Shown here: piece after piece, positions 14,109 to 21,716 of the stretch
Layout of the letters: each line of letters opens with the position of its first letter
Position numbering within the stretch: the first letter of the stretch is position 1
Assembly (NCBI GenBank): GCA_007130265.1
Contig: SLST01000282.1
Location: 1-23,484 of the forward strand
Length of the DNA stretch: 23,484 nucleotides
DNA from: Spirochaetales bacterium
GTDB lineage: Bacteria; Spirochaetota; Spirochaetia; DSM-27196; SLST01
Direction of reading: 5' to 3'
Notes under the pieces: generated by a model
What the model was told of the DNA's origin: nothing
What the model saw: only the letters and a program-made list of their open reading frames with translations
The model's database searches: none
Program-made: the position numbers and the translations under genes

Positions 14109-15609
14109 CGGCCCATCCGCGCACCCGTCGCACGGCCTCCTGCCAGCCGGAGTACAGCGACTCTCGCTCGTCTTCGGACATTCCGGGCTCGAAACGCCGC
14201 TCGAGCTTCCACGCCTCGCGGATCTCCTCTCTGTCCGACCAGAACCCGGTGCCGAGCCCGGCCAGGTACGCCGCCCCGAGCGCCGTGGTCTCCGCCACCA
14301 CGGGACGCTCTACCGCGGTCCCGAGGATGTCGGCCTGGAACTGCATCAGGAAATCGTTCGCGCTCGCTCCGCCGTCCACCCGCATGGTCTGTACCTCTGC
14401 GGTGCCCGATCCGTCACGCGCCATGGCTTCGACGACGTCGCGGCTCTGGTATGCGATCGACTCGAGCGTCGCGCGGATGAGATGGTTCCGCCCGCTACCG
14501 GCGGTGAGTCCGAACACACCGCCCCGCGCGTAACTGTCCCAGTGGGGCGCCCCAAGCCCGACGAAGGCCGGGACGACGTAGACCCCGCCGGAGTCGGACA
14601 CCTGCGTCGCAAAGTACTCGCTCTCGGCCGCGTTTGAGATCACCTTCATCGAGTCACGCAGCCACTGCACGGCCGCGCCGGCGATGAATATGCTGCCCTC
14701 CATCGCATAGGTCACCGAGCCCGCGGCGAGCGACCACGCGGGAGTCGTGAGAAGCCGGTTCCGGCTCGCGATGGCCTTCTCTCCGGTGTTCACGAGGATG
14801 AAGCAGCCTGTGCCGTAGGTGTTCTTCGTCATCCCGACGTCGAAACAGGTCTGTCCAAAGAGCGCCGCGTGCTGATCGCCCGCCATCCCGGCGATCGGCA
14901 CCTCGGTCCCGGCGAATATTTCGGGCGCCGTCTTCCCGATCAGACCGGAGGACGGGACGATCGAGGGGAGTATGGACCGGGGGATACCAAGCAGCTCGAG
15001 TAGCTCGTCATCCCACTCGAGGCGGTGGATGTTGCAGAGCATCGTTCGGCCTGCGTTGGTCACGTCGGTCGCGTGGACCGCACCGCCGGTCAGATTCCAG
15101 AGGAGCCACGAGTCGACCGTGCCGAATGCGAGATCGCCACGCTCCGCGAGTGCTCGCGCGCCGGCCACGTGCTCGAGCAGCCACTGGATCTTGGTCCCGC
15201 TGAAATACGCATCGACAACGAGCCCGGCGCGCTCCTGAATCAGCGCCTCGTGGCCTTCGCGAACGAGACGGTCGCATGCAGCGGATGTGCGTCGACACTG
15301 CCAGACGATCGCGTTATGGATCGGCTCGCCGGTCTTGCGGTTCCAGAGCACCGTCGTCTCACGCTGGTTGGTAATCCCGAGCCCGGCGAGCTGTTCGGGG
15401 CGCACGTCGGCCTGCCGCATAGCTGCGTGCAGAACCTCGAGCTGGGAGCTCCAGATTTCCCGTGGGTCGTGTTCGACCCATCCGGGCTTCGGATAGTGTT
15501 GGGTAAACTCCCGCTGCGCAACACCACGAATGGCGCTCTTGCGATCGAACACAATCGCCCGCGAGCTTGTGGTCCCCTGGTCGAGCGCCACCACGAACTG
15601 CTCCGCCAT
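14101..15609 (-). CDS. glpK: Glycerol kinase
   Basis: A cytoplasmic FGGY-family kinase of 502 residues, the standard length, phosphorylating glycerol to glycerol-3-phosphate with ATP. Diagnostic segments are the N-terminal phosphate-binding ALDQGTTSSRAIVFD, HYPKPGWVEHDPREIW, GITNQRETTVLWNRKTGEPI, NAIVWQCRRT, the DVTNAGRTMLCNI stretch, GDQHAALFGQ, KNTYGTGCF and the C-terminal MRVDGGASANDFLMQFQADILG. The ATG at 15609 directly abuts the DUF1667 stop codon, and GAGGAGGAG at the end of that gene acts as its ribosome-binding site, so translation is coupled. No glycerol facilitator (GlpF) gene lies in the window. All expected motifs are intact. Confidence 0.97.
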   Translation of the reverse strand: MAEQFVVALDQGTTSSRAIVFDRKSAIRGVAQREFTQHYPKPGWVEHDPREIWSSQLEVLHAAMRQADVRPEQLAGLGITNQRETTVLWNRKTGEPIHNAIVWQCRRTSAACDRLVREGHEALIQERAGLVVDAYFSGTKIQWLLEHVAGARALAERGDLAFGTVDSWLLWNLTGGAVHATDVTNAGRTMLCNIHRLEWDDELLELLGIPRSILPSIVPSSGLIGKTAPEIFAGTEVPIAGMAGDQHAALFGQTCFDVGMTKNTYGTGCFILVNTGEKAIASRNRLLTTPAWSLAAGSVTYAMEGSIFIAGAAVQWLRDSMKVISNAAESEYFATQVSDSGGVYVVPAFVGLGAPHWDSYARGGVFGLTAGSGRNHLIRATLESIAYQSRDVVEAMARDGSGTAEVQTMRVDGGASANDFLMQFQADILGTAVERPVVAETTALGAAYLAGLGTGFWSDREEIREAWKLERRFEPGMSEDERESLYSGWQEAVRRVRGWADE

Positions 15610-16014
15610 CTACTCCTCCTCACGGATAGACATCGTCGCGATCAGATCGATCCCGCTTCCGGCAACGTCCGTCGCCACAACGTCTCCACACTCGACGGGC
15701 GCAGCCAACTCGAGCTCGTACATCGCATTCAGGAAGGACGGAATGGTGTCCACGGCCACCGGCTCGCTGCTCTTGACGGGAAGGCGGAAGACCTCTCCGT
15801 CGGCGACGGCGCAGGTACCGGTCACCGGACGCCGTGGGTCCCGGAACTCCTCTTCGGCGTACGCGACACCGCGTTTGCATCGGTTGCCGGTCACCTTGAG
15901 CGAACCGTCGTCGAGCCGCTCGGCATGAAGTCGACACCCGATCGGACAGACAATACAGGTAAGCTCGTCGTCCGTGTCTCGGACACGAATCAACCGTTGG
16001 TTTTCAGCGATCAT
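15610..16014 (-). CDS. DUF1667 small metal- or iron-sulfur-binding protein
   Basis: A 134-residue protein of the DUF1667 family, which regularly accompanies a GlpA-like flavoprotein and a disulfide-oxidoreductase-like flavoprotein next to glpK (as in Thermotoga TM1432-TM1434). Four cysteines, C20-x2-C23-x3-C27-x18-C46, have spacing like the [4Fe-4S] domain at the N-terminus of molybdopterin oxidoreductases, so cluster or metal binding is likely. No signal peptide or membrane segment is present. The ATG at 16014 overlaps the stop of the large flavoprotein gene by 4 bases (ATGA), and its own stop abuts glpK. The frame stays open upstream, but that part is a shadow of the flavoprotein gene. It is probably a third component of an electron-transfer complex with the fused flavoprotein. 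Confidence 0.85.
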   Translation of the reverse strand: MIAENQRLIRVRDTDDELTCIVCPIGCRLHAERLDDGSLKVTGNRCKRGVAYAEEEFRDPRRPVTGTCAVADGEVFRLPVKSSEPVAVDTIPSFLNAMYELELAAPVECGDVVATDVAGSGIDLIATMSIREEE

Positions 16015-18740
16015 CGTACCGACACCTCCACGCGATCTCCCGGTGACAGACTGGTGCCGTCGACGGTGATGGTAATCATCTCGGAGGGCTGCACGTGGTG
16101 CTGCTTCTCTCTCGCAATCACCGTATCCCCGCGGCGAACCTCCACCGTCGCGCCGACCCGCGCGATCATCGATCGCAGGTATACGCGATTCTCCTCGCCG
16201 ACCCGGATGCGTCCCGGCACGGCGTAACGGACGTTGCTGCCGGCCACGAGGTCGGCCTCCTCGATCCCGTCGCGGTGTTCGAGATAGTCGGCAATGGAAC
16301 GCCCGCACCTGCGCGACTCCTCGGCAACGAAGTCCACGAGGTCGTGGATGTGGAGTACGTTTCCGGAGGCGAATACCCCGGGAACCGTGGTCATCAGCCG
16401 GGAGTCGACGAGCGGTCCATTCGTCTGGCGGTGGAGCTCGACCCCGAGCGGTCGCGAGAGCTCGTTCTCCGGAATGAGCCCGACGGAGAGCAGGACCGTA
16501 TCGCACTCGATCTCGAAGCCGGAGTCGGTTCGTGGGACACCGTTCTCGAGCGGCGCAACCGATACGCTGCTCACGCGATCGCGTCCGTGAATAGCCGTTA
16601 CCACGTGGCCGAGGTAAAGCGGAATACCGAAGTCGTCGAGGCACTGCACGATGTTGCGGTTGATGCCCGACGGAACCGGCTGGATTTCGATCACCGCTTC
16701 CACCTCAGCTCCTATGAGCTTGAACCTTCGGGCCATGATCAGACCAATGTCGCCGCTACCAATGATCACTGCGCGCCGGCCCGGCACGAAACCCTCGACA
16801 TTGATGAGTCGCTGCGCGGCGCCGGCGGTCATCACGCCCGCCGGCCGGCTACCGGGAATCTGGATGTCGCCGCGGTTTCGTTCGCGACTTCCCATTGCGA
16901 GCGCGATCGCACGAGACCGCACGAGCTCGAGCCCGCCATCACGCGACAACAGACGCGTCACGAACCCCCCGTCGGCACGTTCGATCCCCAGCGCCGTGGT
17001 ATCAACGAGCGTCGGGATCCCGGCGCGCGCCACTTCATCGACATACCGTTCGGCGTATTCCGGTCCGGTGAGTTCCTCGTTGTACTCGTGTATTCCGAAG
17101 CCGTTGTGAACGCACTGCCGCAGCACTCCGCCAAGGCTTCGCTCGCGGTCGACGACGAGCGGCCGGAATCCGCGCGCGGCAAGCTCACTCGCGGCCGCCA
17201 TGCCCGCGGCGCCTCCGCCAATAACCACGGCGTCGGTCTGCTCGGGAGCCCTCAGTTCGCCTCGCAGCGTACGATCCCGCCGCGTGCGGATCGCGGGCGT
17301 TCCGGGAAGCGTCCGGTCCACCAGCTCGCTCCCGGCGCCCCGTTTCGTGAGCTCGCTCACCGGCGCGCCGGTCTCCTCAGCGATGATCTCGAGCATGCGC
17401 GGGATACAGAATGCCCCCTGGCAGCGACCGGCCGACGCGCGACAGTAGAACTTGATCCCGTCCACCGTCGTGTGGCCGGCGGCGATCGCGTCACGAATCT
17501 CTTCCCTGGTGACCGTTTCACAGCGGCAGACCACGCTCCCCGCATCGTGGTTCTCTTCCCAGCTCGCAGTGAGCTCGGCATCGTCCATGACTCTCGTCCG
17601 ACGCACGGCCGGCAGGTGCCGTGAGAAACTGGGCTTCTCGGTGAGCGTGCAACCGGCGGACTTCAGGAGATCCTTGACGTACTCGGCGACGGCGGGCGCC
17701 GCCGTGAGGCCCGGGCTCTGGATACCGGCAACGTGGATGAGGCCCGGCACGACTTCGGATTCGCGAATCATGAAATCGCCGTCGGGCAGAGTGGGCCGCA
17801 GGCCCGAGAATGACGTGATGATGTCCGAAGCCGAGACCGACGGCACGAGCTGCTGCGCCGAGGCCACTATCTCGCTCAGTCGCTCCCTGCTCGTCGTGAG
17901 ATCGTCCTTGTCGTCGAGAGAGTCGGCGGTCGGCCCGAGCAGCACCGTTCCTTCGACGGTCGGGATGACGAGCATTCCCTTGGAGACCTGCGTCGGTACC
18001 GGGAAGACGACCCGCTGCGGGCACGCGGGCGTCCGCCGATCGAGCAGATGGTACTCGCCCTTGCGCGGCGAGATCGTGAACTCCTCGGCGCCGAACACCC
18101 GCGATAGCTCGTCGGCGTAGAGGCCTGCGGCGTTGACGACGAAATCGGCCTCGATCTCGCGTCCGTCACGAGCATGAAGGATGAACCCGTCGGCGGTCCG
18201 CGAGGCGTTGGTGACCTCGAAGTCGCGAAGCACCGCAAGCCCGTTCTGCTCCGCATTCTCAACGAGCGCGAACACGAACCGGTACGGCTCGATGATACCC
18301 CCGGCGGGAGCGTAGACGCCGCCGATCACATCCTGGTGCAGCTTCGGCTCGAGCTCACGAATCCGGTCCGCGCCACACAATTCAATCCCGGCCGAGTCAT
18401 TCTCCACTCCCTGACGGTAGAGGTGCTCCGCGGTGATGAGCTCTTCATTCGTAAAGGCGGCAACGACAATGCCGCACCGTCGGTAGGGAAACCCGAGCTC
18501 GCGATGAAGCTGTGGGTAAAGACCGGCGCCCTGGATTTCCAGCTGGGCTTTGAGGTACCGAAGGTTGTGGTGAAACCCGCCGTGGATGATCCCGGAGTTG
18601 GCCTTGGACGTACCGAAAGAGACGTCCGCCTCCCGGTCCACCAGCGCGACCTTGACTTTGTAGGCCGAGAGCCGACGAGCAATCGCCGCTCCGGACACGC
18701 CGGCCCCGACGATCGCCACAGTAAAACGATCCATATGCAT
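16011..18740 (-). CDS. Fused flavoprotein: GlpA-like dehydrogenase + BFD [2Fe-2S] + pyridine-nucleotide-disulfide-type oxidoreductase
   Basis: A 909-residue cytoplasmic protein that joins two neighbours normally encoded separately in Thermotoga/Clostridium glycerol operons. Residues 1-370 are a DAO/GlpA-type FAD domain (VAIVGAGVSGAAIARRL; GTSKANSGIIHGGFHH; VVNAAGLYADELSR; FSGLRPTLPDGDF). Residues 400-450 are a BFD-like [2Fe-2S] domain with C405-x-C407 and C440-x4-C445 (GRCQGAFC). Residues 500-830 are a second flavoprotein with a FAD motif near 507 (VVIGGGAAGMAAASEL), GGVLRQCVHNGFG, an NAD(P) motif near 660 (AVIIGSGDIG) and a closing FAD block (GVFASGNVLHIHDLVD). A basic tail of about 80 residues follows. 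It likely oxidises glycerol-3-phosphate and passes electrons to NAD(P) or the DUF1667 protein. ATG 18740 and ATG 18734 are both possible starts, with only a weak GAG upstream. The frame runs through the joint without interruption. Confidence 0.88.
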   Translation of the reverse strand: MHMDRFTVAIVGAGVSGAAIARRLSAYKVKVALVDREADVSFGTSKANSGIIHGGFHHNLRYLKAQLEIQGAGLYPQLHRELGFPYRRCGIVVAAFTNEELITAEHLYRQGVENDSAGIELCGADRIRELEPKLHQDVIGGVYAPAGGIIEPYRFVFALVENAEQNGLAVLRDFEVTNASRTADGFILHARDGREIEADFVVNAAGLYADELSRVFGAEEFTISPRKGEYHLLDRRTPACPQRVVFPVPTQVSKGMLVIPTVEGTVLLGPTADSLDDKDDLTTSRERLSEIVASAQQLVPSVSASDIITSFSGLRPTLPDGDFMIRESEVVPGLIHVAGIQSPGLTAAPAVAEYVKDLLKSAGCTLTEKPSFSRHLPAVRRTRVMDDAELTASWEENHDAGSVVCRCETVTREEIRDAIAAGHTTVDGIKFYCRASAGRCQGAFCIPRMLEIIAEETGAPVSELTKRGAGSELVDRTLPGTPAIRTRRDRTLRGELRAPEQTDAVVIGGGAAGMAAASELAARGFRPLVVDRERSLGGVLRQCVHNGFGIHEYNEELTGPEYAERYVDEVARAGIPTLVDTTALGIERADGGFVTRLLSRDGGLELVRSRAIALAMGSRERNRGDIQIPGSRPAGVMTAGAAQRLINVEGFVPGRRAVIIGSGDIGLIMARRFKLIGAEVEAVIEIQPVPSGINRNIVQCLDDFGIPLYLGHVVTAIHGRDRVSSVSVAPLENGVPRTDSGFEIECDTVLLSVGLIPENELSRPLGVELHRQTNGPLVDSRLMTTVPGVFASGNVLHIHDLVDFVAEESRRCGRSIADYLEHRDGIEEADLVAGSNVRYAVPGRIRVGEENRVYLRSMIARVGATVEVRRGDTVIAREKQHHVQPSEMITITVDGTSLSPGDRVEVSVR

Positions 18741-18751
18741 CTCGCGGTTAC

Positions 18752-18780
18752 ACTATGGATTGTTGTTTTTTGTTTGTCAA
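18752..18780 (-). promoter_or_regulatory. Promoter of the fused-flavoprotein/glpK operon
   Basis: On the minus strand a perfect TTGACA (18780-18775), a 17-base spacer and CATAGT (18757-18752, 4/6) precede the flavoprotein gene. The TGA stop of the DeoR-type regulator lies inside the -35 box. The predicted start near 18745 would leave a leader of only about 5 nt, so the mRNA may be essentially leaderless. Confidence 0.6.
18758..18780 (-). promoter_or_regulatory. Candidate DeoR/GlpR-type operator (A/C-rich repeat)
   Basis: The promoter spacer reads AACAAAAAACAACAA on the minus strand, a near-direct repeat of CAA/CAAA in a genome that is otherwise GC-rich. Several DeoR-family repressors are known to bind runs of CAAA-like direct repeats. 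A DeoR-family gene lies immediately upstream. Binding here would occlude RNA polymerase. This is inference from base composition and position. Confidence 0.35.
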
Positions 18781-19568
18781 TGGTCCTTTATGTTCGGATC
18801 TGCGACGATCACCCGAATTCCCCGCTCGACGAGAGCGCTTCGGTACTCCTCATCGATTCCGGAGTCCGTCACGACGATGTGGACTTCGTCGAGCGCTGCA
18901 GTCACGAACGGGGCCACCCCACCGATCTTCGACGAGTCGGCGAGCACGATCACCTCGCCCCGCGTCCGCCGCATCATCTCGCGGGAGATCTCGGCTTCCT
19001 GGTGGTGAGGCGTCGTGAGCCCTGCCTCTACCGAAAGCCCGTCTACGCCTATGAAAGACCGGCTTCCGAATACCTGGCTCAGCGTCTGCAGCGCAAGGCC
19101 GCCGACAAAGGAATTGGATCTGCGACGGTAGACGCCACCGACGACGATGCACTCGATCGAAGGGGCTTCGAGGGCGGTCAGCACGCCGGCGTTGCTCGTC
19201 ACGACGCGCAGCTCGATTGGGGGAAGCGCGCGCAGGAGCTCGAGCGTCGTGCTTCCGCTGTTCACGAGGATGGTCTCGCCGGCCTCCACGAGCGCCGCGG
19301 CCGCTCGCGCGATCGCGACTTTCTCGATACGGTTTCGCCGACCCTTCTGGTCGAAGTACGGCTCGCTCTGAAACCGTCGGCGCGAGACGGCGCCGCCGTG
19401 CGATCGGCTCAGGAACCCCTGCTCCTCGAGCGCCATCAGGTCGCGTCGGATCGTCATGACCGAAACCGCGAACCGCGCGCTGAGCTCGTTGACCCGCATG
19501 ACCCCGCGCTCGTCGACGAGCTCGACGATCTGACGCTGTCGTTCGACCGGGATGATCTCGGTACCCAT
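18777..19568 (-). CDS. DeoR/GlpR-family transcriptional repressor
   Basis: A 263-residue DNA-binding regulator of full DeoR-family length. The N-terminal winged helix-turn-helix (residues 8-58) is typical: RQRQIVELVDERGVMRVNELSARFAVSVMTIRRDL with GFLSRSHGGAV. The C-terminal sugar-phosphate sensor domain has NSGSTTLELL, VTSNAGVL, GGVYRRRSNSFVGGLA, FIGVDGLSVEAGLTT and VIVLADSSKIG. Position just upstream of glycerol genes on the same strand suggests it senses glycerol-3-phosphate, as GlpR does, but the ligand is inferred. The gap to the flavoprotein start is 36 bases and holds that gene's promoter, so the regulator can be transcribed separately or with the operon. The ATG at 19566-19568 has no clear ribosome-binding site. 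It diverges from a predicted membrane protein. Confidence 0.9.
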   Translation of the reverse strand: MGTEIIPVERQRQIVELVDERGVMRVNELSARFAVSVMTIRRDLMALEEQGFLSRSHGGAVSRRRFQSEPYFDQKGRRNRIEKVAIARAAAALVEAGETILVNSGSTTLELLRALPPIELRVVTSNAGVLTALEAPSIECIVVGGVYRRRSNSFVGGLALQTLSQVFGSRSFIGVDGLSVEAGLTTPHHQEAEISREMMRRTRGEVIVLADSSKIGGVAPFVTAALDEVHIVVTDSGIDEEYRSALVERGIRVIVADPNIKDH

Positions 19569-19629
19569 CGGGCAATCGTATCAGCGTCGGTAGCCCCGCG
19601 CAACGACGCGATGCTATCCTTGGGCGCGA

Positions 19630-19658
19630 TTGCACAGCCTCGGGGTGTGCGGTATGGT
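19630..19658 (+). promoter_or_regulatory. Candidate promoter for the unrecognised membrane protein
   Basis: TTGCAC (19630-19635, 3/6), a 17-base spacer and TATGGT (19653-19658, 4/6) would start transcription near 19665, 21 bases before the ATG. GCACA (19632-19636) and TGTGC (19646-19650) form a small inverted repeat inside it. The rest of the 117-base divergent gap to the regulator shows nothing stronger. Confidence 0.35.
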
Positions 19659-19685
19659 GAAGGGAGCGAGTCGACGAGGTGGCCC

Positions 19686-20393
19686 ATGGGCAGAAGGGGG
19701 ACGACAGGCTTGTGGATCGCGGCCGCCCTGGCCGTGGCCGGAACAGCGTTACTCTATTTCATCGGTTCCGGCGGGGGAGAGGCCCCGGTTTCGCGCGCCG
19801 ACTCGGTCGAGCTCGAGTCGACGGTCGCCCGGGCGCTGACGTACTACGAGTTCGGCCACCACGGTCGCGCGGCCGAGACGTACGCACTTGCCGTCGAGCG
19901 GGGGATGCGGGACGCGGAACACTGGTACCGGTACGCGCACTCTCGCGAGCTGGCTGAAGGGCTTGACCTCGACCTCTACGTCCGGGCATACCAGCTGCTT
20001 CTCGACGAGTCGTCAAAACATGAGTACCTGCAGGCGGCCGAGGAGGTCATCAACGAACACGCCGAAGCGTTCGACTACCGGGCGGCCCGAACCGGCGCCT
20101 ACGCCGAGGGAACCCTTCTGCGCGTAGACGGTACGGTCTCGCGTGTCATCTGGGGCCGTGTTGCCACGGGTGTCGATACCATCGTCGTCTCCACCCGAGA
20201 GGATCGGTGGATCGGTCACAGGGGCGACGATATCATGGTGCGAGCCCCCCGTCGACACCGGCCACAGGCAGGGACGCGGGCTCAGATCCTCGGGAAGTAC
20301 GACGGTCTGTGCACGATGGAGTCGCAACCGGTGGCCTCCAGAGACCTTCCCTGCCTGACCGCGGTGACCGTCCGGCTCCAGCCGCCCCACTGA
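19686..20393 (+). CDS. Unrecognised membrane-anchored protein with a TPR-like segment
   Basis: A 235-residue protein I cannot assign to a family. Residues 1-7 are basic (MGRRGTT) and residues 8-27 form one hydrophobic helix (LWIAAALAVAGTALLYFIGSG), a signal anchor putting the rest outside the cytoplasmic membrane. Residues 40-110 are helical and TPR-like (ARALTYYEFGHHGRAAETYALAVERG, then HWYRYAHSRELAEG). Residues 125-235 look beta-rich (EGTLLRVDGTVSRVIWGRVATGVDTIVVSTRE; RAQILGKYDGLCTM) and could be an OB- or SH3-like fold. Two Cys residues lie in that last part. The ATG at 19686 is chosen because GAGGT lies five bases upstream. The long open frame before it is a shadow of the opposite-strand genes. 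It stands alone, diverging from the repressor and followed by icd 60 bases later. Confidence 0.7.
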   Translation: MGRRGTTGLWIAAALAVAGTALLYFIGSGGGEAPVSRADSVELESTVARALTYYEFGHHGRAAETYALAVERGMRDAEHWYRYAHSRELAEGLDLDLYVRAYQLLLDESSKHEYLQAAEEVINEHAEAFDYRAARTGAYAEGTLLRVDGTVSRVIWGRVATGVDTIVVSTREDRWIGHRGDDIMVRAPRRHRPQAGTRAQILGKYDGLCTMESQPVASRDLPCLTAVTVRLQPPH

Positions 20394-20405
20394 AAACACC
20401 ATCCG

Positions 20406-20459
20406 TGACATGGTTGATGACGGTCGCAGGATTTCCGAAGTATCTTACCAACCATGTCA
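20406..20459 (+). repeat. 11-bp inverted repeat spanning the icd leader and start codon
   Basis: TGACATGGTTG (20406-20416) and CAACCATGTCA (20449-20459) are perfect complements separated by 32 bases. The right arm contains the icd ATG (20454-20456). The arms are about 43 bp apart centre to centre, roughly four helical turns. It may be a paired regulator site or, in RNA, a stem that hides the icd start codon. No good promoter is evident; TATCTT at 20441 is the best -10-like hexamer. Confidence 0.6.
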
Positions 20460-21716
20460 TTTCAGAAGATAGTCGTCCCAGGCGGGGACAAGATCACGGT
20501 GTCGCACGGCAAGGTCGAAGCATCCGACCGGCCTATCGTCTGTTTCATCGAAGGCGATGGAACTGGTGCGGACATCTGGGCGGCCTCACAGCGCGTGTTC
20601 GACGCGGCCGTGAAAAAGGCGTTTGGCGGCCGGAAAGAGATTGCATGGATGGAGGTCTACGCCGGTGACAAGGCGAACGACGTCTACGGCGAGACGCTGT
20701 GGCTGCCGGAGGAGACGAAGGACGCCCTGCGCGAATACCGCGTCGGCATCAAGGGCCCGCTCACCACGCCTGTCGGCGGGGGCATCCGTTCGATCAACGT
20801 CGCCATCCGGCAGCAACTCGATCTCTACGCCTGTGTTCGCCCGGTGCGCTACTTCAAGGGCGTTCCGTCGCCGGTGAAGAAACCGGAACAGGTCGACATG
20901 ATCATCTTCCGCGAGAACACCGAGGACATCTATGCAGGGATCGAGTACCAGGCCGGGACCGAGGAGACAGCCGACCTGCTCGCGATCCTCAAGGAGCGTT
21001 TTCCCGAGAGCTACGCGAAGATCCGATTCCCGCAGACGTCAGGAATAGGCATCAAGCCTGTCTCGCAGGAAGGAACGGCGCGCCTGGTTCGCGCGGCGAT
21101 CACCTACGCCATTGACCGGGACCTGCCTTCGGTGACGCTTGTCCACAAGGGCAATATCATGAAGTTCACCGAAGGTGCATTCCGCAGTTGGGGCTATGCA
21201 GTCGCTAAAGACGAGTTCGGAGCCGTTGAGCTCGACGGGGGCCCATGGCTGACGCTCAAGAGCCCGAGGACCGGCCGCGACATCGTCGTCAAGGACGTGA
21301 TCGCCGACGCCATGCTGCAGCAGATACTGACTCGCCCGGACGAGTACAGCGTTGTGGCTACGCTCAACCTCAACGGCGACTATATATCGGACGCACTGGC
21401 TGCACAGGTAGGCGGAATCGGCATCGCTCCAGGAGCCAATATCAACTACGAAACCGGGCACGCGGTATTCGAAGCTACTCACGGCACCGCGCCCAAGTAC
21501 GCGGGGCAGGACAAGGTGAATCCTTCGTCGGTGATCCTGTCAGGAGTGATGATGCTTCGACACATGGGTTGGGCTGAAGCGGCCGATCTGATCGAACACG
21601 CGATGGACAAAGTCATCGCCGACCGCAGAGTGACCTATGACTTCCATCGGCTGATGGAGCGGGCGACTCTGCTCAAGACGAGCGAGTTCGGTACGGCGCT
21701 CATAGAAGCGATGTAG
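20454..21716 (+). CDS. icd: NADP-dependent isocitrate dehydrogenase
   Basis: TCA-cycle enzyme converting isocitrate to 2-oxoglutarate and CO2. It is 420 residues, against 416 for the E. coli enzyme, which it follows almost block by block. Present are IEGDGTGADIW, KGPLTTPVGGGIRSINVAIRQQLDLYACVRPVRYF (with the Ser that AceK phosphorylates in E. coli), RENTEDIYAGIE, VTLVHKGNIMKFTEGAF, NLNGDYISDALAAQVGG and THGTAPKYAGQDKVNP. The KY pair in the last block and the later TYDF/RLM residues are the NADP-specific determinants known from E. coli, so NADP use is expected. The ATG has no purine-rich ribosome-binding site upstream and lies inside an inverted repeat, which is odd for a highly used enzyme. 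The final 17 bases overlap the convergent dehydrogenase gene. Confidence 0.97.
   Translation: MSFQKIVVPGGDKITVSHGKVEASDRPIVCFIEGDGTGADIWAASQRVFDAAVKKAFGGRKEIAWMEVYAGDKANDVYGETLWLPEETKDALREYRVGIKGPLTTPVGGGIRSINVAIRQQLDLYACVRPVRYFKGVPSPVKKPEQVDMIIFRENTEDIYAGIEYQAGTEETADLLAILKERFPESYAKIRFPQTSGIGIKPVSQEGTARLVRAAITYAIDRDLPSVTLVHKGNIMKFTEGAFRSWGYAVAKDEFGAVELDGGPWLTLKSPRTGRDIVVKDVIADAMLQQILTRPDEYSVVATLNLNGDYISDALAAQVGGIGIAPGANINYETGHAVFEATHGTAPKYAGQDKVNPSSVILSGVMMLRHMGWAEAADLIEHAMDKVIADRRVTYDFHRLMERATLLKTSEFGTALIEAM

Noticed and set aside
16095..17624. 509-codon plus-strand frame
   Set aside because: It is antisense to the fused flavoprotein, whose FAD, BFD and NAD motifs are intact. The plus frame is rich in H, R and D and matches nothing.
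18174..19685. Plus-strand extension upstream of the membrane-anchored protein (739-codon frame)
   Set aside because: This part lies antisense to the flavoprotein and repressor genes. A good ribosome-binding site and the anchor helix place the real start at 19686.
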